A stretch of 43,979 bases of DNA from Candidatus Heimdallarchaeota archaeon (lineage in GTDB: Archaea > Asgardarchaeota > Heimdallarchaeia > JABLTI01). The stretch lies in NCBI GenBank assembly GCA_018238155.1, contig JABCTZ010000023.1, forward strand, positions 1 to 43,979. Direction: 5' to 3'. Each line of letters begins with the position of its first letter. The stretch's first letter is position 1. The notes beneath the pieces are model-generated. The model saw only the letters and a program-made list of their open reading frames with translations. It had not been told where the DNA came from and ran no database searches. A program made the translations under genes and the position numbers. Of the stretch, positions 17,408 through 26,049 are shown in pieces.

Positions 17408-17893
17408 ATGATCACTAATGAACTAAAATCACTAAACCACAAAAATCGAATACGAATACTTAGCTATCTCAATGGTCATCCATCAGGAGAGAATTTTCTT
17501 ATTGCATTTTTAATTTCTCGCCTTTCCGATTTCACACCATTTAACAATTATCCTTATATTTACAGGTATGAGCATTTTGTTAGACCTCCTTACTCACAAT
17601 TTGGAAAATACGATTTAATTCTTACAAGTGGAAGAAAGTATTTCTTGGTTGTTGAAGCAAAATATTTCCAAGATGGAATAGCTAAATCAACAATTAAAAA
17701 TAAACGATCTAAAGTAAGAAAACAAGCTAGGAAATATAGAGGAATCTTTCAACAACATAATCCTTCTTTTATTGTTTATTGTACTACCATTACAAATAAT
17801 AAATCTTGGACAAATGAACATCCTGAGTTTCTAAAAGAATTTTCTAAATTTCAAACTCTAAAGCAAAAAGAATGGAAAAAAAGACTTTTCTGA
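17408..17893 (+). CDS. PD-(D/E)XK restriction-like nuclease
   Basis: A small nuclease-fold protein of about 161 residues. FGKYDLILTSGRKYFLVVEA followed by K gives the D...(D/E)xK core (D in KYDLIL, E and K in VVEAK). Helix KVRKQARKYRGIF and strand PSFIVYC follow as in this fold. The ATG at 17408 is preferred over a TTG at 17399; neither has a convincing ribosome binding site. It is separated by 200 bases from the OAS-like operon and could be an independent defence nuclease. It ends just before repeat copy 3. Confidence 0.6.
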   Translation: MITNELKSLNHKNRIRILSYLNGHPSGENFLIAFLISRLSDFTPFNNYPYIYRYEHFVRPPYSQFGKYDLILTSGRKYFLVVEAKYFQDGIAKSTIKNKRSKVRKQARKYRGIFQQHNPSFIVYCTTITNNKSWTNEHPEFLKEFSKFQTLKQKEWKKRLF

Positions 17894-17950
17894 ATGAATT
17901 ACACCACAAATTATCAGATTTCAAGTACTTACCTCCAAAGCGTGTCAATT

Positions 17951-18000
17951 ACCGAAATGGTCTTTTAGACTTAAGAAGAAGTATGGTGGGAGTCATACTT
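17951..18000 (+). repeat. Bipartite interspersed repeat, copy 3 (5' half)
   Basis: ACCGAAATGGTCTTTTAGAC then AAGAAGAAG and a diverged end. It is preceded by CGTGTCAATT, which also precedes copy 6. It lies between two convergent genes. Confidence 0.75.
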
Positions 18001-18049
18001 TGTTTAAGAATGGTTCATCCACAATTTTATTAAAATGAAAATGTAAAAG

Positions 18050-20047
18050 TCAAACTGATAATATTGGTAATTTTTTGTCTTTCATTTTATTTCTGCATGA
18101 GTTTAGGAATTGAGATCTTTCTTCTTTAGGCAATTTATCTCTTTTGACAATATAATCTGTATATAGGTCTTTATTTTTGATTAATCTGTCTAATAATTTG
18201 TTTTTAATTTCCAAATATTTTGTTGGAATTTTCCTAATATATTTTTTGCCGATATAATTCAAGCAATGATCAAGTCTTTCAAAATAGATTCTTACTTTTT
18301 CCTCTTCTGGTAAAGTTATTCCAGGTAAACTTGTACTTTTAACTCTTTGATCTATTAAACCTAGAAAAGTAAGTTTGTTTAATAAAACATCAAAATATGA
18401 TGAGTATTTGCTTTCAATAGATGATATTTTCTCACACTTGAAGTCAATATCTTTGATAAAACTAATAGCAAATTCTTGGAGATTTACAACCCCTGTTGCC
18501 CATAATCTTATATGTTCAACAATTTCTTTACCGAAATCACGCAATGCGCTTAATATCAAGAGAATAAAATCACAAGGAAGTATTTCATTATTATCACATA
18601 AGGTTTTTCGATAGTCGATATTTTCTTTATCAATAATGCCATATATCTTTTCAATTAACTGATTCGTACTAATTTTTGGATTTGTATTAGAATAAACAGC
18701 AATAAATGAATTTTGAATAGAATCCTTTAGTATTCCCTTAATAATATTAGAAGCATTTAGAACTGAGCTAGAAATGGGTTTTCTTTCATCACCATCAATA
18801 AGATTCAGTCTGTTTTCATAATATGTTACCGATAATGTTAGAGGAGGTGGTGAAATAAATGAAAAGTCCAACATCAAATCCATTTTTTGATCTTTTATTA
18901 GCATATTTTCAGCCCGAATTCTACAAGGATATTCTTTCTCAAATAAGAAATAATTATTCTTTATAATAGGATCCAGGAATTTCATTTTTACTTGTAATAT
19001 TTCATTTGCAATATTACCTTGTATTGCTTGCAATCCAATGTTATTAGGTTTTTTATTACCTCTTGGGTTTCCGTATAATTTACAGTAAGCATCAAAATCC
19101 GTCCATTCTTCATGTATATTGGCTAAAAGTTTTGTGTAATCAATTGTAGCATTTTTCTTGCATTTTAATAGGAAATCTTTCATAGCATTCATTAACATAT
19201 AATTGGCTATGCGATTTTTTTTATCATATTGAATGGTTGAAATTAATTGGTATCGTGAATTAAGCAGATTTTCTGCAATATTAATTTTGTCAAGTTTTAA
19301 CTGTATGGCAATATTAACAGGAAAATCACTATCTTTCTTACCTTTAGTTTCCTTCAGAACAAATGAATCCGCGATTAGATCTATATCAATATTAACAGGT
19401 AATCCACAATGATAATTATCCCTTACTATGTAATCTACTTTATCGCAATCCAAATCTCCATCTATTAATTTGTGAAGTATTGAAATGTGTTTATATTTTT
19501 TTAATTCTCCTACAAGAAATTTTGAGATATTTGTATAATTTATTATCTTATGATTAAGAAGTTTTTTTAGTTCACTATTTTCTTTAATTAAATTGCTTGT
19601 GTAAATATCATGTGAGTATTTACCTCCAGGATACAAATTTGGATATCTTTGAAATACCCATTCTACAGTATGGGAAAAAGGTGGATGCCCTAAATCATGC
19701 AAAAGAGCTGCAATTCTAATGAACTGCAAAGTTGTTTCATAGCTTTTTTCATCACCTTCAATGATGAAATCAGCATATCTTTTTAACTTCTCAATTTTTT
19801 TTGCAATTTTATAAGCTACATGCATAGTACCTATAGAATGTTCGTATCTTGTATGAGTTGCACCAGAAAACGTGATATAAGCTAAACTCATTTGTCTGAT
19901 ATTTCTTAATCTTTTAAAAATATCAGTGTTAATTATCTCTTTCTCAATTTCTGTTATAGGAATATATTTCCAAACAGGATCATATATAAAATCAACAAAT
20001 TTTAACGGTTCCAAAATAACCCACTTTCCTTTGCAATTATAATACAA
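18050..20047 (-). CDS. HD-domain phosphohydrolase, dNTPase/SAMHD1-like
   Basis: A 665-residue HD protein. The N-terminal 230 residues carry the metal site: THTRYEHSIGT (H70), LLHDLGHPPFSH (H117, D118, H121, H126), and LIDGDLDCDKVDYIVRDNYH with the final Asp. This arrangement is that of deoxynucleoside triphosphate triphosphohydrolases and of SAMHD1. The C-terminal 400 residues are a long helical region I do not recognise. The gene starts at TTG 20047; a later start near residue 12 is possible. In defence settings such enzymes deplete dNTPs to block replication. The location beside the OAS/nuclease operon is suggestive. A housekeeping HD hydrolase cannot be excluded. Confidence 0.82.
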   Translation of the reverse strand: MYYNCKGKWVILEPLKFVDFIYDPVWKYIPITEIEKEIINTDIFKRLRNIRQMSLAYITFSGATHTRYEHSIGTMHVAYKIAKKIEKLKRYADFIIEGDEKSYETTLQFIRIAALLHDLGHPPFSHTVEWVFQRYPNLYPGGKYSHDIYTSNLIKENSELKKLLNHKIINYTNISKFLVGELKKYKHISILHKLIDGDLDCDKVDYIVRDNYHCGLPVNIDIDLIADSFVLKETKGKKDSDFPVNIAIQLKLDKINIAENLLNSRYQLISTIQYDKKNRIANYMLMNAMKDFLLKCKKNATIDYTKLLANIHEEWTDFDAYCKLYGNPRGNKKPNNIGLQAIQGNIANEILQVKMKFLDPIIKNNYFLFEKEYPCRIRAENMLIKDQKMDLMLDFSFISPPPLTLSVTYYENRLNLIDGDERKPISSSVLNASNIIKGILKDSIQNSFIAVYSNTNPKISTNQLIEKIYGIIDKENIDYRKTLCDNNEILPCDFILLILSALRDFGKEIVEHIRLWATGVVNLQEFAISFIKDIDFKCEKISSIESKYSSYFDVLLNKLTFLGLIDQRVKSTSLPGITLPEEEKVRIYFERLDHCLNYIGKKYIRKIPTKYLEIKNKLLDRLIKNKDLYTDYIVKRDKLPKEERSQFLNSCRNKMKDKKLPILSV

Positions 20048-20254
20048 TTATTTGAATATTTATAATTTTTATTGTCCTAAAAAACAAAAATAGAGAAAAA
20101 AGGAAGATGAGGAATTAATTCTGAAGAAATTGAGAGATAAACCCATTATTTTCCCTTTTCAGAATCTAATTTCTTTAATTTTAGAAGCAAAGTTCTGAAA
20201 GATTTTCTTCTTATTTAAAATCCTTCTTTTTTTGTATACAATTTGCTGATTTAA

Positions 20255-20300
20255 CTATCTAATCCTTCAAGAAGAAGCGAGGGCAGAGAATCATACATTC
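20255..20300 (+). repeat. Bipartite interspersed repeat, copy 4 (5' half, truncated)
   Basis: Only CTAATCCTTCAAGAAGAAGC and GAGGGCAGAGAATCATAC remain. It sits in the 368-bp gap between the HD gene and the DUF433 gene. The GAGAATCATACATTC ending is shared with copy 15, because both belong to one duplicated segment. Confidence 0.75.
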
Positions 20301-20700
20301 TATCATTTACTTGTTTTCTTTTTTCCTTCTTTTATTCAACTATTGTTAGTAGAGGTTAGTGTTTGTGAATGTTTTTATAAAGATAGATTGCTTATAGTTA
20401 GTTAGTGATTATGTATTGACCAGTGATTGGAAAGCACAAATAGCTTCAAAGGTAACCATCTGTCATGGGAAGGTGTGTATAAAGAACACTCGAGTGATGC
20501 TTTCTGTTATACTCGATTGTGTGGCAGAAGGGATGTCCGAAGAAGCAATTCTCAAAGAATACCCCTCTTTGAAGAAAGGGGATGTAAGCATTGCTCTGCA
20601 ATATGCTGCTTCTCTTGCTCGTGGAGAGACTATTCCATTAAAAATTGAGAGTTGAAGGTGCATCTATGAAATTTAAACTGGATGAGAACATTCCTTTTTC
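20271..20700 (+). repeat. Segmental duplication, complete-locus copy
   Basis: This 430-base stretch recurs at 42152-42569 with few changes. It covers the repeat end, promoter region, the DUF433 gene and the first 12 codons of the DUF5615 toxin. Both copies end at ATTCCTTTTTC; only this copy continues into a full toxin gene. Confidence 0.9.
20416..20655 (+). CDS. DUF433 antitoxin
   Basis: A 79-residue DUF433 protein. DUF433 is a small helix-turn-helix domain typically paired with DUF5615 toxins. It has the family pattern ICHGKVCIKNTRVMLSVIL, EAILKEYPSLKKGDVSIALQ and a final AASLARGE helix. It starts with TTG here, while its near-identical copy at 42285 starts with ATG; six of 79 residues differ between them. 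It should repress its own promoter and neutralise the PIN-like toxin encoded ten bases downstream. Confidence 0.88.
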   Translation: MTSDWKAQIASKVTICHGKVCIKNTRVMLSVILDCVAEGMSEEAILKEYPSLKKGDVSIALQYAASLARGETIPLKIES

Positions 20701-21031
20701 TTTGAAAAAACTTATTGAAGCGACAGGAGACCATCAAGTTGATAGTGTCTTTCATGAAAAGAAAACAGGAATAGATGATCATTCTCTACTAAAGCTTTGT
20801 TTACAAGAACAAAGAATTCTCATTTCACTAGATGCTGATTTTAATAATCCAATTATGCATCCACAAGAAACACTATTTGGGATGATTATTCTTCGACCTA
20901 CTTCTCAAGGTAAACAAGCTGTTTCTGATTTATTTACTAATTTCCTTGCTAGCTTTAAACTTGATGATGTAGTAAATAAAGTATTAATCGTTGAATACAA
21001 TAACATCACCATTCGTTGGGATTGTGTCTAA
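20666..21031 (+). CDS. DUF5615 PIN-like toxin
   Basis: A protein of about 121 residues of the DUF5615 family (PIN-like fold, also called Mut7-C related). MKFKLDENIPFSLKKLIEA at the start carries the first acidic residues (D5, E6), and ILISLDADFNNP the next. The end, KVLIVEYNNITIRWDC, is the family's usual last strand. The ATG at 20666 is ten bases after the DUF433 stop, with GAAGGTG upstream. Members are presumed RNases controlled by DUF433 partners. This is the only intact pair of the three in the window. Confidence 0.88.
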   Translation: MKFKLDENIPFSLKKLIEATGDHQVDSVFHEKKTGIDDHSLLKLCLQEQRILISLDADFNNPIMHPQETLFGMIILRPTSQGKQAVSDLFTNFLASFKLDDVVNKVLIVEYNNITIRWDCV

Positions 21032-21056
21032 TTTTATACAGAAATAAGTGTGTCCT

Positions 21057-21243
21057 CCCCGAAATGGACTTCTAGACCTTCAAGGAGAAGCGAGGGGCGT
21101 AGATTCTACAAGATAATTATCAGTTATTTTTTATTTTCTTTTATTTATCCCTATAACCTCAGGTGAGACTAGGGTTATTTGAACGAAAAAGGATCTACTT
21201 ATTTTTTAGTTAACTTGAAGAAGTAACCATTCTCTTCTATTTG
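21057..21243 (+). repeat. Bipartite interspersed repeat, copy 5 (complete)
   Basis: The best complete copy in the 386-bp gap after the toxin gene. The 5' half is CCCCGAAATGGACTTCTAGA to GTAGATTCTAC. The 3' half has CCCTATAACCTCAGGTGAGA closing with TAGGG, then AAAGGATCTAC and the imperfect hairpin GTTAACTTGAAGAAGTAAC. Confidence 0.9.
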
Positions 21244-21417
21244 AACAACAAACTCATCATACCCTGAGCTGTTTGATAGAGCTCAGAATCTTCAATATTC
21301 CCTTGAGTGAATAGAAAATTCATTTCCCTATTACTTATGACAATAATTTTAATTATTGAAAGTTATAAATTAAATAACAAGAATTCAGAACCAAATTTTT
21401 AACTTGGAGAGATTTTA

Positions 21418-23466
21418 ATGGGAATGGTTAATGAGTACTTAAAGAAGAGTCTTGAGCAACTGTCAAGTGAATCCCTCCAAGAGAGAAGAGCTGCTGCGGT
21501 AATATTGGGTAAGATTGGGAATAATGATGCCGTTGCTCCTTTGTTAAAATGTTTGAATGATTCTAATCCCTCTGTACAGAAAGCTATCATTAGAGCTTTA
21601 AAGGAAATAGCTGATAGTAGAGCAATTGAACCTCTAATATCTCTATTCAAAATGACTTCTCTCACCAAAGTAAAAGCACAGATTGCTTGGGCATTAGGTT
21701 ATTTCATTTACGATGATTTTGATTTAGAATTCTTATTAGATTCTTTAAAAGAAGATAGTTTGTATCTTCAAGAAAAAATTGTTTTTGCATTTGGAAATAA
21801 GCGGTATAAAAAAAGCATTCCAGAACTTATCCAGATAATCGAATCAGCTGATACTATTTCCTTAAGACAAATGGCTATGTGGGCTCTTGCCAGAATGCCT
21901 GATAGTCAAGTTCTTGAACCTTTGATCAACGCACTAAATGATCCAAATGAAAAAATTAGACGACGTGCAACAAAATCGTTGTATTGTTCACCGTACACTA
22001 AAACACAGCTTGCTTCGATTTTCAATAGAATACATGACAAGAGTTTCTATGGTACTTCAAATGTTATTCACTTAATTGGTCAGCTAAGATATTATCCAGC
22101 TATACCCCATTTGATATCGATTGTTAGGAGCGAATCAAATCTTAGGCTAAGAGAAACCACTGTTCGAGCGTTAAGCCGTATGGGTGATGCTCAAGTATAC
22201 CGATTATTTGTTAAATTACTTGATGACCCCTCCATGAAGATTCGAGTTACTGTTATCAATTATATTAAATATGATCATAATCTTGAGGTAGAAATAATTG
22301 CTAAAGTAATTGATAAATTAGATGATGAGACAACAGAAGTTCGTTTAGCAATTGCAAGATTTATTCACGCAATAACAGGCACATTATCAATACCAATAGA
22401 GCTCTATAATAGAATGCCAAAATTACTCGCAATATCAGAAAATGATCGGGATAGACAGGTGAGGAATCAGTTACAATATGCACTTCTCCCTATAATTAAA
22501 GGACATGTTAGCAAAGAATTAAATGAAAATTTCAAATTTAGTTTTGGGTGTAAAAAAAATATCAAAAGAAGAAAACCTAAAGACCCATTAGATGAGCTAA
22601 CTTTTCCCAAAAAACCTGCAAGAATTACTAACCTTTCTTCTGAAATAATTAGAGATGTTGGCAAATTGCTCTCTATTATAGAGCAAGACACTTGTTGGTT
22701 ACAACGATGGAAAGCTACAGTAGCGTTGGCTAAACATTACAATAATCCAAGAATAATTGAGCCTTTAATTATTGCCTCTAAGGATCAACATACGAAAGTT
22801 AGATTAGCAGCAGTATATTGTTTACAGAAGACAAAAAATCCGAAAGCCCTTGAACCATTACTTGATGCGCTGAATGACATTGATAGGAGAGTTCGAAGAA
22901 CTGCATCCTACTCCTTAGATGCTATTTTTGATATCAAAGAGAAAGTGCCATCACTACTTGCAAACCTAAAAGATAAAACATTTCTGGGACGAGTTGAAAT
23001 TATTCGATTTCTAAAAGAGATGGAACCCGAGCTATATCTAGATACCTACCTCGAATTGCTTGTTACTGAGGAAGATCGAGATTTAATAAAAGCAATATTG
23101 TATGTATTTTATAATCATCGTAATGATAAAATTTTGAATGCTTTAATAGAAATAATGAATAACTCCATTGATGAATTCAGAGGAAATTGCTTGTCTATTT
23201 TACTCTATGGGCCACATCTCGTAAAAACAAAGAAAGAAGAACTGCTTAAACTATACAATGATTCAGAAAGCTATGGAAGGTATGAAATATTCTATCTTCT
23301 AGGAGGAGAAAATATTAAAAGAGCCATTTGTTCTGACAAATTTATTATCGAAGGCTTGTTTAGCGAACTCTTCTTTCTTAAAAGTGCTGCCAGAGAGTTA
23401 CTATTGTTTCACCAAAAAGGTTCTCTTCTTCCTAAGGATTACAATGAAGTAATTAGATTACATTAA
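21418..23466 (+). CDS. HEAT-repeat (PBS-lyase type) protein 1
   Basis: A 682-residue solenoid built almost entirely of HEAT repeats of about 30 residues. Typical units are ERRAAAVILGKIGNNDAVAP, VQKAIIRALKEIADSRAIEP and WRATVAL-type helices (here RWKATVALAKHYNNPRIIEP). A charged linker (KKNIKRRKPKDPLDEL, about residues 377-395) divides two solenoid halves. There is no signal peptide or catalytic motif, so it is a scaffold or adaptor. It has a paralog at 34804-37278 with the same two-half layout and the same C-terminal end (LLPKDYNEV). Both sit beside family A genes and near DUF433/DUF5615 loci, which suggests a functional link. Confidence 0.88.
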   Translation: MGMVNEYLKKSLEQLSSESLQERRAAAVILGKIGNNDAVAPLLKCLNDSNPSVQKAIIRALKEIADSRAIEPLISLFKMTSLTKVKAQIAWALGYFIYDDFDLEFLLDSLKEDSLYLQEKIVFAFGNKRYKKSIPELIQIIESADTISLRQMAMWALARMPDSQVLEPLINALNDPNEKIRRRATKSLYCSPYTKTQLASIFNRIHDKSFYGTSNVIHLIGQLRYYPAIPHLISIVRSESNLRLRETTVRALSRMGDAQVYRLFVKLLDDPSMKIRVTVINYIKYDHNLEVEIIAKVIDKLDDETTEVRLAIARFIHAITGTLSIPIELYNRMPKLLAISENDRDRQVRNQLQYALLPIIKGHVSKELNENFKFSFGCKKNIKRRKPKDPLDELTFPKKPARITNLSSEIIRDVGKLLSIIEQDTCWLQRWKATVALAKHYNNPRIIEPLIIASKDQHTKVRLAAVYCLQKTKNPKALEPLLDALNDIDRRVRRTASYSLDAIFDIKEKVPSLLANLKDKTFLGRVEIIRFLKEMEPELYLDTYLELLVTEEDRDLIKAILYVFYNHRNDKILNALIEIMNNSIDEFRGNCLSILLYGPHLVKTKKEELLKLYNDSESYGRYEIFYLLGGENIKRAICSDKFIIEGLFSELFFLKSAARELLLFHQKGSLLPKDYNEVIRLH

Positions 23467-23607
23467 GTAGTTTCTAGTATAAACTTTACAAAAAACTCCG
23501 TAGTTGTATTCTCCCGTTTTATCTTTTCATAAAAATGAATTAAATCATTCAATACTCATTATTGCTAATTTTATCTAGTGTGTACTTACCACCTAAGCGT
23601 GTCATTA

Positions 23608-23777
23608 CCGAAATGGACTTCTAGACCTTAAAGAAGAAGCGAGGGCCGTAGATTCTACGGTTTTTTATCTTTTTATCCCTACAATCTCAGGTGAGACTAG
23701 GGTTACTTGAACGAAAGAAGGATCAACATATTTTTTAGTTAACTTGAAGAAGTAATCACTCTTGGTCGAATTTTTTC
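23608..23777 (+). repeat. Bipartite interspersed repeat, copy 6 (complete, short spacer)
   Basis: ACCGAAATGGACTTCTAGAC to GTAGATTCTACGG, then a short T-rich spacer, CCCTACAATCTCAGGTGAGA, TAGGG, and GTTAACTTGAAGAAGTAATC. It fills the 365-bp gap between two convergent genes. Confidence 0.9.
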
Positions 23778-23831
23778 CGAGTAATTTAATTTTTGACTCA
23801 TATATTCATGTATTTTTTTTGAAAGAAAGGA

Positions 23832-24656
23832 TTATTCATATTTCTGATGTGTTCTAAATTGCAGTATTTTTTGAAATGTTTCCCTAGTAATCTCTTGTAT
23901 TTCTCGCTTTTTAGATAAATAAGGTATTGTTCTATATCCATTGTATCGTAAGATTTCTAGCGGTTGGATTAGATTTCTATTCAATTCTCTTTTCAACCAG
24001 CTAAGATATTCTCTCACAAAGTGGAAACTATTTATTTCATACTCATCAAGTTTGCTAGCAATATCATCAATTTCTTCAAAATCTGGAGAATCTAGAGCTT
24101 CTAGAGAAGCTAGAAGCTTGTAATCAAAATATGCTATACAATTATTCGCAAACAAAAGAAATGCTTGTTTTGGGGTCATTTCCAAGCAATGGTCTAGGAG
24201 TATAACTTCTTCAATAATTGGTTCTCTAAATCCTTGGTTTATTTCTATTACAAAATGCGTCCAATTTTTCATTTGAATAGGCTGTTCATTTCTTATATTC
24301 ATCTCAAGTGAATATTGAAAATATTGGTTTTCAACACCAGCCCATAGTTCTAATAGAGAATAAACATTAGGTTTCTTATTTTGTGTGTTCTTTCGTATCC
24401 CATTGATAATTTTTTGTTGTTTCTCTCCTTGGAAAAATCGTCTGCATTCTACTGGAAAATCTTCTTCGAAGTTAGTATATAACCAAAGTAAAGAATTAAA
24501 TGCCCCTTGAATCTTATGGATAACATTCCATGGTCGATTATTAAACAGGAACTTATCGTTTATTATTGCAAAGATATTCGATCTATTATCGAAATCACTT
24601 GAGATAAGTAATGGAACAGAATAGTTCTTTGGTAGAGTATTATCTTCGTTTTTCAT
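23832..24656 (-). CDS. Family A protein, member 1 (unknown function)
   Basis: A 274-residue member of a family with five representatives in this window, not matched to any domain I know. Shared landmarks are VPLLIS near the start, IFAIINDKFLF, FNSLLWLYTNF, PIQMKNWTHFVIE, LDHCLEMTPKQAFLLFANN, SWLKRELN and LEILRYNGYRT. The first 130 residues look like beta strands and the rest like helices. It lacks the last 50 or so residues of the other members (the YYxFYxK segment), ending at FRTHQKYE, so it may be C-terminally truncated. It overlaps member 2 by four bases, so the two are co-translated. Confidence 0.7.
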   Translation of the reverse strand: MKNEDNTLPKNYSVPLLISSDFDNRSNIFAIINDKFLFNNRPWNVIHKIQGAFNSLLWLYTNFEEDFPVECRRFFQGEKQQKIINGIRKNTQNKKPNVYSLLELWAGVENQYFQYSLEMNIRNEQPIQMKNWTHFVIEINQGFREPIIEEVILLDHCLEMTPKQAFLLFANNCIAYFDYKLLASLEALDSPDFEEIDDIASKLDEYEINSFHFVREYLSWLKRELNRNLIQPLEILRYNGYRTIPYLSKKREIQEITRETFQKILQFRTHQKYE

Positions 24657-25636
24657 TGTATCAACTCCAAAGATTCTTCTTGATCATTACATAGATTTTC
24701 TATCAAAGTATCAATCTCAGCACAATCCTTAGAAGAAAGGATTTCTTTTTTATCTGTTTTATTACTTTGTTTTACTTGTTGGATTAACATTTTCGTATAT
24801 TCTTTATCCTTTATTTTTTGATAGAAAGAATAATATAAGAGTAATTCATTTTTTGGGATTGTATTGTATTGTTGTAATTTTCGAAATATTTCACAAACAA
24901 ACTCATGCACTGCTGATTGCTTTAATAAAAGAGATAAAGTATTATAACCGTTATGTTGCAAAACCTCTAGAGGTTTAATTACTCCTGCATCTAATTCTCT
25001 TCTCAACCAGCTAAGATATCCTTTTATAAAGTATCCAGTGAGTATTTTCTCTTCTTTTATTTCCCAAAGGTAATATCCATATTCAACATTATGTAAATTT
25101 CCATAATGAGCTATATAGTTATTTGCAAACAAAAGAAATGCTTGTTGTGGGGTCATTTCCAAGCAATAATCTAGTTGTATGACCTCTTCAATTAGTATAA
25201 TATTTCCTTGACGATTTGTTTCAATTACAAATTGCGTCCAATTCTTCATTTGGATGGGTAGTTCTTTATTCCTATTGATTTCTAGGGAATATTGGATGTG
25301 ATGAGATTTTGAACCATTTACATCCAATAGACAAAAGATATTAGGTTTTTGTTGTATCTCATTTTCCTCCCACTTTTCTCTAAAATAATCTAATTCTGGA
25401 TCATCTTCAAAGTGCTCTCTGCATTCTTCTGGAATGATTTCTCTAAAATGTGTATATAACCAAAACATCGAATTAAAATTCCAATTTCTATAAAAGTGAA
25501 CATCCCAACCTGGTTTCTTGAACAAAACTTCATCATTTATTATAGCAAAGATATTCTCTTCCTTTATGTTCCTCCCCCCCGAGATGAGTAATGGTATAGT
25601 AAATTTATCAGATATTTCATTATTATTTCCATTCAT
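24653..25636 (-). CDS. Family A protein, member 2 (unknown function)
   Basis: A 327-residue full-length family member: IPLLISGGRN, IFAIINDEVLF, FNSMFWLYTHF, PIQMKNWTQFVIE, LDYCLEMTPQQAFLLFANN, SWLRRELD, LEVLQHNGYNT, then LLLYYSFYQKIKDKEY and a charged acidic tail. There is no signal peptide or transmembrane helix. It is the upstream gene of a two-gene unit with member 1, a tandem duplication that has diverged. The unit converges on HEAT-repeat protein 1, mirroring the other HEAT/family A pair at 33655-37278. Confidence 0.72.
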   Translation of the reverse strand: MNGNNNEISDKFTIPLLISGGRNIKEENIFAIINDEVLFKKPGWDVHFYRNWNFNSMFWLYTHFREIIPEECREHFEDDPELDYFREKWEENEIQQKPNIFCLLDVNGSKSHHIQYSLEINRNKELPIQMKNWTQFVIETNRQGNIILIEEVIQLDYCLEMTPQQAFLLFANNYIAHYGNLHNVEYGYYLWEIKEEKILTGYFIKGYLSWLRRELDAGVIKPLEVLQHNGYNTLSLLLKQSAVHEFVCEIFRKLQQYNTIPKNELLLYYSFYQKIKDKEYTKMLIQQVKQSNKTDKKEILSSKDCAEIDTLIENLCNDQEESLELIQ

Positions 25637-25902
25637 AAAACCAATCCCTGATATTTATTTCTAAGAAGTTTCTTCATATTTAAAATCTATGTTTTCATAT
25701 CATTATTTGACTTTCATTTATATAACTATAGAATAAAAGTAATAAAATCTCTGGAAGTTTTTACGCTATAAATAGAATATGTATATATATCTTAACATCA
25801 TAATTTTTCAAATTACCTATTGGAGGAAATATGGGGTTCTTACAATCCTTTCTTTGATTAATAGGTAACTATAGAATATAATATATCGAAATGGGGTAAT
25901 TT

Positions 25903-26049
25903 TTGAAAAAAAATAATAATACTAATAGGGTTAGCAATAGACAAAAAATTTATGTTTTGGTTCTTTGTTTTATAGTTCTTCTTTCTACTATACCACAGAG
26001 CAGCAATGCAAAAATAGCAGTTGAACATAAAAAAAAAGATAAAGTATAA
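25903..26049 (+). CDS. Signal peptide exon-like fragment of the downstream caspase-like protein (frameshifted)
   Basis: A 48-codon frame beginning at TTG 25903 with GGGGT seven bases upstream. It encodes a clean signal peptide: a basic start (MKKNNNTNRVSNRQK), a hydrophobic core (IYVLVLCFIVLLSTI) and an SNA cleavage site. It runs into a tract of nine A residues (26029-26037) and stops 12 bases later. Removing one A would fuse it in frame to the 1033-codon frame that follows. It is therefore almost certainly the true N-terminus of that protein, separated by an indel, slippage or a sequencing error. Confidence 0.75.
   Translation: MKKNNNTNRVSNRQKIYVLVLCFIVLLSTIPQSSNAKIAVEHKKKDKV

Noticed and set aside
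20427..20648. 73-residue frame in +2 within the DUF433 gene, also present in the copy at 42296
   Set aside because: Conserved only because the whole segment is duplicated; Cys/Ser/Arg-rich product and no start signal.
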